DNA from: Hymenobacter wooponensis
GTDB lineage: Bacteria > Bacteroidota > Bacteroidia > Cytophagales > Hymenobacteraceae
Length of the DNA: 64,000 nt
NCBI RefSeq assembly: GCF_004745865.1
Contig: NZ_SRKZ01000001.1
Coordinates: forward strand, 868,001 to 932,000
Reading direction: 5' to 3'
The first letter of the stretch is position 1; the number at the start of each line of letters is the position of its first letter. The translations under genes were made by a program, and so were the position numbers. Below the pieces are notes generated by a model. The model was not told where the DNA came from. It saw only the letters and a list, made by a program, of their open reading frames with translations, and did not search any database. This document shows, one piece after another, positions 54,865 to 62,629 of the stretch.

Positions 54865-55152
54865 TTATGCAAATAGACACCACCAAATAGAGAGCCCCAC
54901 TCCTGTTGCCATCAACCCAACGAGAAGAAGCAAAAGACTTGTCTGCCTCTTCATAAATAGGACGTAAGCGTTCAACAGATTCAAAATCAAGCCACCTGCT
55001 ACAACTGCTTGGTCCTGTCGGTTGGAAAGCAGATTCAACGGCCGCCCTGTAAACATGTAGACTAGACAGAAAAATGGGTACAGCTTGGCAATCGGCCTCA
55101 GCACGCGCAGTATACCTGTTGCTGCCGCAGAATTTATCACTGTCTGACTCAT
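54865..55152 (-). CDS. Small membrane protein of unknown function
   Basis: 95 residues with about three hydrophobic helices. It has a short cytoplasmic loop with RPLNLLSNRQDQ, and the C-terminal two helices are GGLILNLLNAYVLF and LLLLLVGLMATGVGLSIWW. No family recognised. It is next to recN on the same strand with 41 bp between. Confidence 0.6.
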   Translation of the reverse strand: MSQTVINSAAATGILRVLRPIAKLYPFFCLVYMFTGRPLNLLSNRQDQAVVAGGLILNLLNAYVLFMKRQTSLLLLLVGLMATGVGLSIWWCLFA

Positions 55153-55193
55153 AGAAGGCAATATAACCATTACCTCTCTAGCTCATAGCAGCC

Positions 55194-56867
55194 CTATCCC
55201 ACCAACTCCTCCCCACGCATGGCGAGCAACTCGCGGGCACTCTGGAATGCGTTCTGGCTGGGGTTGGCGCCGGAAATCATCTGGGCAATTTCCTGGATGC
55301 GCTCGTTTAATTCCAGGGTCCGGATGCGGCTCACGGTGCGGTCGGCGCGGTCTTCCTTGTACACGAAGTAATGCGCGTCGCCGGCGGCGGCCATCTGGGG
55401 CAAGTGACTAATGGCAATAAGCTGGTGCTTTTTGGCCATTTGCTGCATCATGCGGCCTACTTTCACGGCAATTTCCCCACTGATACCGGTGTCAATCTCA
55501 TCGAACACGATAGTCGGCAGGGCAGTTTTGTCGGCCAGCATGTATTTGATGCACAGCATGAGGCGCGAGAACTCACCGCCTGAGGCCGCTTTGCTCAGCG
55601 TCTGGGGCTGGGCACCTTTGTTGGCCGTGAATAGGATACTGATGATATCAGTACCACTAGCAGCGGGTGCGCCGGCTTGGTGCTGCACCACAATGCGCGA
55701 GTGCGGCATGCCCAGTTCGGCCAACAGGCCTACCAACTCCTTCTCAAACTTGGGGAATACCTTACGGCGCGACTCTGACAAGCGGGCGGCCTGCTTGGTA
55801 ACAGTAGCTAGAGCAGCTTCGGCGTCGCGGCGGAGGCGAGAAATTTGCTTGTCCAGGTTAAGCACCGACCCTACTTTGTCGCGCAGTTCTGAGCGCACGG
55901 CCAAAAGGGCTACCACGTCGCGCACCTGGTGCTTACGCTGCAGGCTGTAGAGCACGTTCAGGCGACCCTGCAGCTCGTCAATGCGGGCGGGGTCGCCCTC
56001 GGTGCGGCGCTCGGCGGCCTCTATCTCATCAGAGATGTCATGAATTTCGATCAGGCAGCTATCTAAGCGCTCCTTCAACTCCTTAAACGAGTCAGAATAA
56101 GCGGCTACCTGGCCTAAGAGTGTAGCCGTTTCTTTTAAGGAGCTCGTGGCGCAATACTCGCTTTCTGTTAGGCTTTGCAGGGCTTGGGTCAGTTTGTACT
56201 TGATTTCCTCGGCGTGCTCCAGCTGCTTTACCTCCTGCTCAACTTCCTCCTGGTTTTCGTTGTCGAGGCGCGCATCTTCCAGCTCATTGAGCAGGAATGT
56301 GTGGTAGTCGAGCTCCTTGTTAGCCTGGGCTACTTGGTCTTCCAGCGCTTTCAGGTCGGCCTCCAGCTTGCGGTATTGGCGGTAGGCGTTGCTGTACTGC
56401 GCCCGGGTGGGCACTAGGCCAGCGTACAAATCCAGTAGGTTTAGCTGGAACACGGCATCACCCAGCAGCAGCGTGTCGTGCTGGGAGTGAATGTCCATCA
56501 GGTTGGCGCCAATGTTTCGCAGCGTTTCCAGCGTGACCGGCGTATCGTTCACAAAGGCCCGGGATTTACCGGCCGGACTTATCTCGCGCCGCAGAATGCA
56601 CTGGGTATCGTAGTCGAGGTCTTCGGATTCGAAGATATCTTGAAGCTGATAGTTGGAGATATCGAACTGGCCTTCAATCACGCATTTCTTCTCGGTATCG
56701 AAGAGCATGCGCGAGTCGGCGCGGTTGCCGAGCAGTAGGCCTATAGCGCCGAGCATGATGGACTTGCCCGCGCCGGTTTCACCGGTGATGATATTAAGTA
56801 AAGCCGAGGGTCGCAGCTCCAGCTGCTCAATCAGGGCGTAATTGCGAATGCGAAGGTCAACCAGCAT
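55194..56867 (-). CDS. recN: DNA repair protein RecN
   Basis: 557 residues, an SMC-like ATPase acting on double-strand breaks. Walker A GETGAGKSIML is near residue 28, a long coiled coil fills the middle, and the ABC signature SGGEFSRLMLCIKY with Walker B IVFDEIDTGISG and QLIAISHLPQMAA are in the C-terminal half. The first ATG at 56867 matches the family N-terminus MLVDLRIRNYALIEQL. The in-frame start at 56909 is less likely. Confidence 0.96.
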   Translation of the reverse strand: MLVDLRIRNYALIEQLELRPSALLNIITGETGAGKSIMLGAIGLLLGNRADSRMLFDTEKKCVIEGQFDISNYQLQDIFESEDLDYDTQCILRREISPAGKSRAFVNDTPVTLETLRNIGANLMDIHSQHDTLLLGDAVFQLNLLDLYAGLVPTRAQYSNAYRQYRKLEADLKALEDQVAQANKELDYHTFLLNELEDARLDNENQEEVEQEVKQLEHAEEIKYKLTQALQSLTESEYCATSSLKETATLLGQVAAYSDSFKELKERLDSCLIEIHDISDEIEAAERRTEGDPARIDELQGRLNVLYSLQRKHQVRDVVALLAVRSELRDKVGSVLNLDKQISRLRRDAEAALATVTKQAARLSESRRKVFPKFEKELVGLLAELGMPHSRIVVQHQAGAPAASGTDIISILFTANKGAQPQTLSKAASGGEFSRLMLCIKYMLADKTALPTIVFDEIDTGISGEIAVKVGRMMQQMAKKHQLIAISHLPQMAAAGDAHYFVYKEDRADRTVSRIRTLELNERIQEIAQMISGANPSQNAFQSARELLAMRGEELVG

Positions 56868-56909
56868 AGCAAACCAAATGAGGGCCGGGCATACGGCCGT
56901 AGCTGACAA

Positions 56910-56957
56910 AGAGAAAAGCTACTACGCCAGCCAAAACAAAGCGGGCGTAGTAGCTTT
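56910..56957 (-). terminator. Terminator of the gene cluster upstream of recN
   Basis: A 14-bp perfect stem (56915-56928 with 56944-56957) is followed on the minus strand by TTTTCTCTTTG. It separates the DUF4835 gene from recN. Confidence 0.7.
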
Positions 56958-57019
56958 ACAAAGCTACTAACTCATTTAGCTAATTACCAATTAAATTCGC
57001 AACAGAATTTTTCAACGGC

Positions 57020-57940
57020 TTACAGCTGCTGCATAATTGCCTGATACTTTGCGGAGTTAGTCGGGTCAACTTCCGTTAGCATGGTTGCTACCTGTACCTT
57101 CTGCTGCTGGTCGGGGCTGCTGCGAAATACGTTAGCTATTTCGTCGGATTTTGTGGTGAAAAAGGCCCGGGCCAGCAAAGTACCTGGCCTACGCTGCACG
57201 GCTTGCTGCACTCCTTGTAGCGCCGTAGCAATGTTAGCGCGGGCTTCTTCGGGCTTGGTGATGAAGATGTCCATACCCTGCCGGTAGTAAGCGTACATGC
57301 CACTCCGGAAAGCTTCCAGCTGCGGGTCCTGCAGATTATTCAGCAGCCAGTAACGGTTGCCCGACTCAGTATCTTTCCAGCCAGCATCCTGCTCATTGGT
57401 GGAGTTCTGCGAAGCGGCATTGGTAAGCACAATCCGGGCCCGGTCGTAATAGGGGGAGCCGCCGAGGGGTGAGAAGCTGTCTTGGTCCATACCGATAATG
57501 GTAAAGGCATAGAAAGTCAGCAGCGAGGACAAGTTACCGACGAACGTATTCTCGGAATAGTCAATCGGGTTTTGCGGTGTGTAATTGAAGATCCAGCCTT
57601 TATCGGCGTAGCTCAGCAGGTTGGTCTCGTAGCCGGTACCATACACAGGGCGCGTGCTTAGCACCCGCACGGTAGCGCGGTAGGTGCCGTTCTGCGGAAT
57701 CTCGGTAATACCGACAAAAAAGCGGCACCGGATTTTTTCCTGAGGGCGGTAGGTCTGCCGGGTGAAGGAGCGCGTGTTGAGGAACGTCTGCATGTCGTTC
57801 TGCATCTGCTGCACCAGCTGGCGGTCGGCAATGGTCACGTTTTCAGTCGTGACGCGCACCTCGGCCAGGAGTTCTTGGGCGCGGGCCGGGGCAGCCAGCA
57901 GCAGCGGTAACAGAAGGAGTAGCAGAGAAAACTTACGCAT
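57020..57940 (-). CDS. DUF4835-family secreted protein
   Basis: 306 residues with signal peptide (LLLLLLPLLLAAPARAQE). The family is Bacteroidota-specific and commonly lies beside coaBC; it has features RVTTENVTIADRQLVQQMQNDMQ, YADKGWIFNYTPQNPIDYSENTFVGNLSSLL, and a helical C-terminus. Function unknown. Its start overlaps the coaB 3' end by eight bases, so translation is probably coupled. Confidence 0.88.
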   Translation of the reverse strand: MRKFSLLLLLLPLLLAAPARAQELLAEVRVTTENVTIADRQLVQQMQNDMQTFLNTRSFTRQTYRPQEKIRCRFFVGITEIPQNGTYRATVRVLSTRPVYGTGYETNLLSYADKGWIFNYTPQNPIDYSENTFVGNLSSLLTFYAFTIIGMDQDSFSPLGGSPYYDRARIVLTNAASQNSTNEQDAGWKDTESGNRYWLLNNLQDPQLEAFRSGMYAYYRQGMDIFITKPEEARANIATALQGVQQAVQRRPGTLLARAFFTTKSDEIANVFRSSPDQQQKVQVATMLTEVDPTNSAKYQAIMQQL

Positions 57941-58583
57941 GATGGGAGTAGCGGGCAAGAACAGTCTGAACAATGTCGCGGGCCACGGCAACTTTGGGCT
58001 TTAACTCAAAGATAGTCATTTGCCCTCCGGCTTCCAGCAGCGTTACCTTGTTGGTATCGTGGCGGAAGCCCGCTCCGGCATCACGCAAGGAGTTCAACAC
58101 CACGAGGTCGAAATTCTTGCGCCGGAGCTTGTCGAGGGCGTAGGCCTGCTCGTTATTCGTCTCCAACGCAAAACCCACAGAATATTGTTCAGGGCGCTTG
58201 GTGTGGCCTAGCGTACCGGCAATATCTACGTTCTTCACCAGCTCCAGCGTGAGGGTGTCTCCCTCCTTCTTAATCTTGTTTTCAGCGATATGACGCGGCT
58301 TGTAATCGGCCACGGCCGCCGCAAACACCCATATGTCTGCCTGCGGCGCCACGGCAGCGGCGGCGGCGTACATCTCATCGGCGGTTTGTACGCGCTGGAT
58401 GGCGATGCGCGGGTGCGCGGGATCAGGCAAACTAGTTGGCCCACTCACCAGCGTTACTTCTGCCCCTTCTGCAGCAAACGCCTCGGCTAGCGCGTAGCCC
58501 ATTTTGCCAGTGCTATGGTTGCCGATGAACCGAACGGGGTCAAGGGGTTCATACGTGGGGCCAGCCGTGATAAGGACGCGCAT
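57933..58583 (-). CDS. coaB: Phosphopantothenate--cysteine ligase domain as a separate gene
   Basis: 216 residues. Catalyses CTP-dependent coupling of 4'-phosphopantothenate and cysteine. It begins MRVLITAGPTYEPLDPVRFIGNHSTGKMG, the family core, then VFAAAVADYKP and the C-terminal AxxNDVS-like nucleotide-binding region with LVVLNSL. In most bacteria this is the C-terminal half of fused CoaBC; here it is separated from coaC by a 105-bp inverted-repeat element. A GTG at 58610, in the element arm, is an alternative start. Confidence 0.9.
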   Translation of the reverse strand: MRVLITAGPTYEPLDPVRFIGNHSTGKMGYALAEAFAAEGAEVTLVSGPTSLPDPAHPRIAIQRVQTADEMYAAAAAVAPQADIWVFAAAVADYKPRHIAENKIKKEGDTLTLELVKNVDIAGTLGHTKRPEQYSVGFALETNNEQAYALDKLRRKNFDLVVLNSLRDAGAGFRHDTNKVTLLEAGGQMTIFELKPKVAVARDIVQTVLARYSHHA

Positions 58584-58605
58584 TATGGTGGGTAAGAAGT
58601 AAAAT

Positions 58606-58710
58606 AGCACGTCATCCTGAGTGCCGGATGGATCTTGTCACGTCAGCACGAGATACTAGGCCACTCGCTCAATCGTAACTGTATCCATCCGGCACTCAGA
58701 ATGACGTGCT
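58606..58710. repeat. Inverted-repeat element (MITE-like) between coaC and coaB, family A
   Basis: Arms 58606-58633 and 58683-58710 match 27 of 28 positions around a 49-bp spacer. The stop codon of coaC (TGA, 58696-58698) lies inside the right arm. Arm cores GTCATCCTGAG and GGATCTTGT resemble the elements at 14109 and 48347. No coding capacity, no clear target duplication. Confidence 0.8.
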
Positions 58711-59265
58711 TTGCGATAGAAAAAATTGCTCCAGCTCAGCCTGGATTTCTTCCGGCTCCAGCATGCGGCCGGGCCCGGCTAGGCCACTTGCTAGCTCACC
58801 GGCAGGCGAATCCCAAACGGTATTGCCGTACTGGCGCAGGCGCGCTATGTTAGCCTGAGTGGCGGGGTGTTGGTACATATCCAGATCCATGGCGGGAGCC
58901 AGAAACACGGGGCAGCGAGCCGATAGATACACCGCATCAAGCAGGGTATCGCAGAGGCCGTTGGCCAGGTGGCCTAGGGTATTGGCCGAAGTGGGCGCTA
59001 TCACCAAGGCATCGGCCCAGAGGCCGAGGTGCACGTGGTTGTGCCACTCTCCCGCTCGCTCATCCTTCAGGAAGCCCTGCAGTACTGGGTTCTTGGACAG
59101 CGTACCCAACGTTAAGGGCGTGACAAAGGCCGGGGCCGAGGGTGTCAGGATAACCTGTACCTCCGCCCCGGCCTTCACCAGGAGCCGCACCAAAAACGCC
59201 GATTTGTAGGCCGCTATGCTTCCGCAAACGCCCAGCAAAATCTTACGCCCGTGCAGCGACGACAT
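58696..59265 (-). CDS. coaC: Phosphopantothenoylcysteine decarboxylase domain as a separate gene
   Basis: 189 residues, an FMN flavoprotein of the HFCD family. Motifs are ILLGVCGSIAAYKS (N-terminal flavin site), APTSANTLGHLANGLCD (includes the ASANT-type region) and PAMDLDMYQHPATQANI with the catalytic PXMNXXMW-like segment. The last residues QFFLSQSTSF are not conserved and come from the repeat arm, whose TGA ends the frame. With coaB it makes the two CoA-synthesis activities. Confidence 0.9.
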   Translation of the reverse strand: MSSLHGRKILLGVCGSIAAYKSAFLVRLLVKAGAEVQVILTPSAPAFVTPLTLGTLSKNPVLQGFLKDERAGEWHNHVHLGLWADALVIAPTSANTLGHLANGLCDTLLDAVYLSARCPVFLAPAMDLDMYQHPATQANIARLRQYGNTVWDSPAGELASGLAGPGRMLEPEEIQAELEQFFLSQSTSF

Positions 59266-59291
59266 ATGTGCTTGTGTAGAAACCGTGCAGA

Positions 59292-59639
59292 CTACTCAGC
59301 CCGACGAGCTTCTGGCAGCTGGGCCACTTCCTCTTCGGTGCGGTACATCACTTTGCCTTCCAGGAACTCCTCAATGGCCAGGTTAGTAGGCTTGGGCAGG
59401 CGCTCGTAGTGCTTCGAAATCTCGATTTGCTCGCGATTTTCAAATACTTCTTCTAGGTTATCAACAGTAGTGGCAAACTCGGCCAGCTTGCCGTTCAACT
59501 CCTCTTTCAGCTTCACAGCCAGTTGGTTGGCGCGCTTCGAGATAATGGCGATGCTCTCGTATACGTTGCCGGTATCGTTAGCGAATTCCGACATGTTGCG
59601 GGTCACGATGGAAGCGGAGACGTTGTTAGGAGTTTTCAT
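59292..59639 (-). CDS. rpoZ: RNA polymerase omega subunit (Bacteroidota-type)
   Basis: 115 residues. The omega signature is ARRAEQLAVKL-like here as ISKRANQLAVKLKEEL in GNVYESIAIISKRANQLAVKL. The C-terminal part is extended (ENREQIEISKHYERLPKPTNLAIEEFLEG), as in other Bacteroidota, and it lies between bamD and coaC as often seen in the phylum. Stabilises RNA polymerase assembly. Confidence 0.88.
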   Translation of the reverse strand: MKTPNNVSASIVTRNMSEFANDTGNVYESIAIISKRANQLAVKLKEELNGKLAEFATTVDNLEEVFENREQIEISKHYERLPKPTNLAIEEFLEGKVMYRTEEEVAQLPEARRAE

Positions 59640-59655
59640 ATGACTTGATCTTCTG

Positions 59656-59694
59656 ATGTGCTGATGATTGATGTGGGGGTGCTAATGTGCTGAT
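59656..59694. repeat. Short direct repeats upstream of rpoZ
   Basis: ATGTGCTGAT occurs at 59656-59665 and 59685-59694, with a related GTGCTAATGTG between. On the minus strand they read as ATCAGCACAT units in the rpoZ upstream region. Confidence 0.45.
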
Positions 59695-59743
59695 TTTTGA
59701 GAATCTACTAGTGTTTACCTAACAGCTCCCAACACCAGTGCAT

Positions 59744-60571
59744 TTACTTGGCCGCAGTGGTTTCGGCGGGCTTCAGCTTGTCTACTTCAGCGCGGGCGGT
59801 GGTGTACATCCGCTCGGCGTCTTTGAGGTTTTTGCTTTGCGGATACGTGTCAATGAAGCTCTGGTAGAAGGCAATAGCCTCCAGGTATCGCTCACGTTGC
59901 TTTTCCGGTACGCTTTCCTTAGCCAGATCGTACTGAGCACTCAGCTTGTAATAAGCAGCCTGCTCATTCAAGGCCGAGGCAGGAAACTGCTGCTGGAAGC
60001 CGGTGAAAGCCGTTACGGCCGACTGGTAGTAGCGCAGGTCGTAGTAGAGGCGGGCGCTGAGGAAAGCCTTGCTCTCCAGCTTCTTCTGTAGCTCCTGCGA
60101 CATGCTTTCCGTTTCCTGCCGGAACTTGCTCTCGGGGTAGCGGTTCAGGAATTCCTGAATGCCCTCCAGCGCCGTGAACGTGTTGGTCTGATCGAGCTGA
60201 AACTCCGGCGAGTCGCGGAACAACGACTTAGCGTGCAGGAACATGGCCTCCTCCGTTAGGGGCGAGTTCGGGTACGTCTCGTAGAAGGTCTTAAAGTAGT
60301 AAGCGCCCAGCGTGTAGTTGCGCTGCTTGAAGTTGGTATTGGCGAAGTAGAACTGGGCCTTTTCTGCCTCGGGGCGGCCTTTCAACAGCGGAATCAGCTC
60401 TTCGAGCAGCGTGCCAGCCTTGAAATAGTCGCCTTTATCGTAGTACTGAATAGCGGCTTCGTACTTCTTGTTCACGTCGCTGCTCTTGAGCAGCTTCTGA
60501 TAGCCCGTGCAAGAGCCGAGCAGCAACGCGCTCAATAACAGAACAAAGAAGGTAGGGCGAAAAGAGAGCAT
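59744..60571 (-). CDS. bamD: Outer membrane protein assembly factor BamD
   Basis: 275 residues. A lipoprotein signal (LLLSALLLGSC, Cys about 21) leads into five TPR-like helical pairs: NKKYEAAIQYYDKGDYFKAGTLLEELIP, AQFYFANTNFKQRNYTLGAYYFKTF, and later RYPESKFRQETES. It works with BamA in outer-membrane barrel insertion. A -7 box lies only about 9 bp upstream of the ATG. Confidence 0.94.
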   Translation of the reverse strand: MLSFRPTFFVLLLSALLLGSCTGYQKLLKSSDVNKKYEAAIQYYDKGDYFKAGTLLEELIPLLKGRPEAEKAQFYFANTNFKQRNYTLGAYYFKTFYETYPNSPLTEEAMFLHAKSLFRDSPEFQLDQTNTFTALEGIQEFLNRYPESKFRQETESMSQELQKKLESKAFLSARLYYDLRYYQSAVTAFTGFQQQFPASALNEQAAYYKLSAQYDLAKESVPEKQRERYLEAIAFYQSFIDTYPQSKNLKDAERMYTTARAEVDKLKPAETTAAK

Positions 60572-60579
60572 AAGGGGCG

Positions 60580-60587
60580 CAAAGGTA
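60580..60587 (-). promoter_or_regulatory. -7 promoter box of bamD, very close to the start codon
   Basis: The minus strand reads TACCTTTG, a perfect TAnnTTTG match ending nine bases before the ATG at 60571, so the predicted 5' leader is only a few nucleotides. Confidence 0.6.
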
Positions 60588-60664
60588 ACGAAATGGTCTT
60601 AATTCACAGATAGTCGGAAGGAGCCCACCGGAGCAGACATCGGATAAACCGGCTATTCGTCAAT

Positions 60665-62350
60665 TTACTTTTTTAGCGTAACCGCTTTTGGAGCGGGAGT
60701 AGCAGGTTTTGGCTGTTTCTTATTGGACTTAACAGGTGCTTTTTTCTTAGCGGGGGCTTTCTTGGCCGGAGCCTTTTTCTTGGGCGGAGCGGCAAAGTGC
60801 TTTCCTAACGTTTGGCGGCGGGTGGGGCGTTCCTTAGGTCGCCACCGAAAGCCGGGAAGCTTGCTGTCCTCTGGTTTCAGCTCATTAGGAGGAATGAAGC
60901 TGGCATCCGGATTGGTGAGAAAGGTAATGGTCTGCAGCTTGCTTTCGGCAAACCGCATAGCCATAGTGGCGGAAAGTGCCCGGTTAACGCCCGACACAGC
61001 CGTGTCACCTTCAAGAGCATAGTAGAGGCTCTCGGCGTTGCCAAGCACGTCAATTTTTTTTATGGCCTTCTCCCCGAAGTAGGCCACCATGTTGCGGCCT
61101 TTCACCTGGTTGAAGTTTAGCAGGGTGTCTTGGCCAATACTGAAAGCGTGGCCGTAGAGGCGCATCTGGTCAATCTTGCCCTTCCGCTGCTGAATCTCCA
61201 TGCTGTCGGCGGTGAGCTGGTTCTTATTGTTCCAGAGCACCGGGTCATGGCTCAGATAGATGATGGAGTCCTGCCGGTCGTAGGTCAGCGAGTCGCAAAT
61301 ACCCTGCAGGTCGGCGCGAAAAATGCGGACTTTCCGGTAGGCATAGATTACGCCGGCCTTGTTTAGAGGTGGCCTACCTTCCAGGCTCACCAGCGTATCG
61401 GCGGCCAGGTACAGCGTATCTTTTTCGTTAATGTTGCGCATCACTGGGGTGCCATAAATCTTGGCTCTCCCCTGCCCCCGCCAGTAGCGCCCCACGTCGC
61501 CGCGAATCACAATGTTGTCCTTCTTGGCCGTCATAGAGACGTTGCCGGTGGCTACGCCGTACTGCCGGGCTTCGTCGTAGAACAGCTTGTCGCCGCCCAG
61601 CAGGTAGTTGGGCGTTTCAATTTTAGCGTTGCGGGCGAAGTTCGAGACTTTGGTTACGGTGTTGTAATTACCATTCTCGGCGTAAAGGTTACCCTGGGGC
61701 CCCTTGATGCGCGTGGGCCCGAAGAAGTAGGCCACCTTGGTAATGGTGTTGTACTGCAGCGTATCGGTATCGATGGTGTTTTCCTTGGTAATCAGCTTTA
61801 CGTCGCGCTTGAAGCTGAATACTTTTGTGGCGGTGCTGTAGTAGCCAAACTGACTATCGAGCGTGTTCTCGGGGTCTTGGAGGTGTCCGCCGGTGCTGTA
61901 GTAGGCCAGGTTGCGGTTCAGGTCGTAATCGAGGAGCTGGGTGGTGAGCGTCATGCGCGGGTCGCGCAGCGTCACGTTACCGGTCATGCGGGCCTTGCGG
62001 GTATCACCATCGTAAAAGCCCCGGTCGCCGGTAATGGTGATGGTGTCGTTCTGGATGATGCGCACATTGCTGAACGCCTCCAGAGCGTTGCGTTCGGTGT
62101 ACTGGTAGGCCGAGTCGCAGTAGAGCAGCGTGGTGCCCTGCCTCAGGCTTACATTGCCGAGCAGTTTCCGGATCTGGACGCCGTTGAACGAACCACCCTG
62201 CAGCTGGCCAGCACTAATCAGATCAATCGGCTGCCCTTTAGGCAGTGGCGAAGCTTGACCGCTGGTACGGTTCGCGGGCCGATTTTGGGCCATTGCCAGC
62301 AACGGCAGCAGCGCGAAAAACAGAAGAAAAAGTGACTTCGGGAATGACAT
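60665..62350 (-). CDS. OstA/LptA-like protein with Lys-rich tail
   Basis: 561 residues. Signal peptide FLLFFALLPLLAMAQ. A long beta-jellyroll series of OstA-N-type strands spans about 40-400 (LLGNVSLRQGTTLLYCDSAY, ITGDRGFYDGDTRKARMTGNVTL). The last 50 residues are a Lys/Ala/Pro repeat. LptA-like proteins form the periplasmic lipopolysaccharide bridge. The gene starts 94 bp beyond bamD on the same strand. Confidence 0.88.
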   Translation of the reverse strand: MSFPKSLFLLFFALLPLLAMAQNRPANRTSGQASPLPKGQPIDLISAGQLQGGSFNGVQIRKLLGNVSLRQGTTLLYCDSAYQYTERNALEAFSNVRIIQNDTITITGDRGFYDGDTRKARMTGNVTLRDPRMTLTTQLLDYDLNRNLAYYSTGGHLQDPENTLDSQFGYYSTATKVFSFKRDVKLITKENTIDTDTLQYNTITKVAYFFGPTRIKGPQGNLYAENGNYNTVTKVSNFARNAKIETPNYLLGGDKLFYDEARQYGVATGNVSMTAKKDNIVIRGDVGRYWRGQGRAKIYGTPVMRNINEKDTLYLAADTLVSLEGRPPLNKAGVIYAYRKVRIFRADLQGICDSLTYDRQDSIIYLSHDPVLWNNKNQLTADSMEIQQRKGKIDQMRLYGHAFSIGQDTLLNFNQVKGRNMVAYFGEKAIKKIDVLGNAESLYYALEGDTAVSGVNRALSATMAMRFAESKLQTITFLTNPDASFIPPNELKPEDSKLPGFRWRPKERPTRRQTLGKHFAAPPKKKAPAKKAPAKKKAPVKSNKKQPKPATPAPKAVTLKK

Positions 62351-62357
62351 TTCGGGG

Positions 62358-62365
62358 CAAAGGTA
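62358..62365 (-). promoter_or_regulatory. -7 promoter box of the OstA-like gene, very close to the start codon
   Basis: The minus strand reads TACCTTTG, a perfect TAnnTTTG match eight bases upstream of the ATG at 62350. The predicted leader is only a few nucleotides. Confidence 0.6.
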
Positions 62366-62447
62366 CAGAAGGCCCGTCGGTAACGGTTTTCTTTGTGGAA
62401 TAGTACAGGCCTAGGCCAGTTCGTAGCAACTCTGGCTGGCCTCTAAA

Positions 62448-62614
62448 GCTAGAGACTAAAGGCTAGTTCCCCTCCTCAGATGAGGAGAGGTTAGGGAAGG
62501 TCGACCGTAGCGTCAAACATCCTCTAGCAACTAGCTCTAGTCATCGTTCTAGGCCACCTATACCACCCCTAGCCCCTCCTCGTCAAGGAGAGGAACTAGC
62601 TTTTAGTCTTTAGC
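62448..62614. repeat. MITE-like element with ~53-bp terminal inverted repeats, family B
   Basis: Arms 62448-62501 and 62562-62614 are imperfect inverted copies (about eight mismatches) around a 60-bp centre. Each arm contains its own CCTCCTC/GAGGAG hairpin. One arm recurs at 48481-48533. It occupies most of the gap between the OstA-like gene and tilS and has no coding capacity. Confidence 0.7.
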
Positions 62615-62629
62615 AGCCCAAACCTCCCC

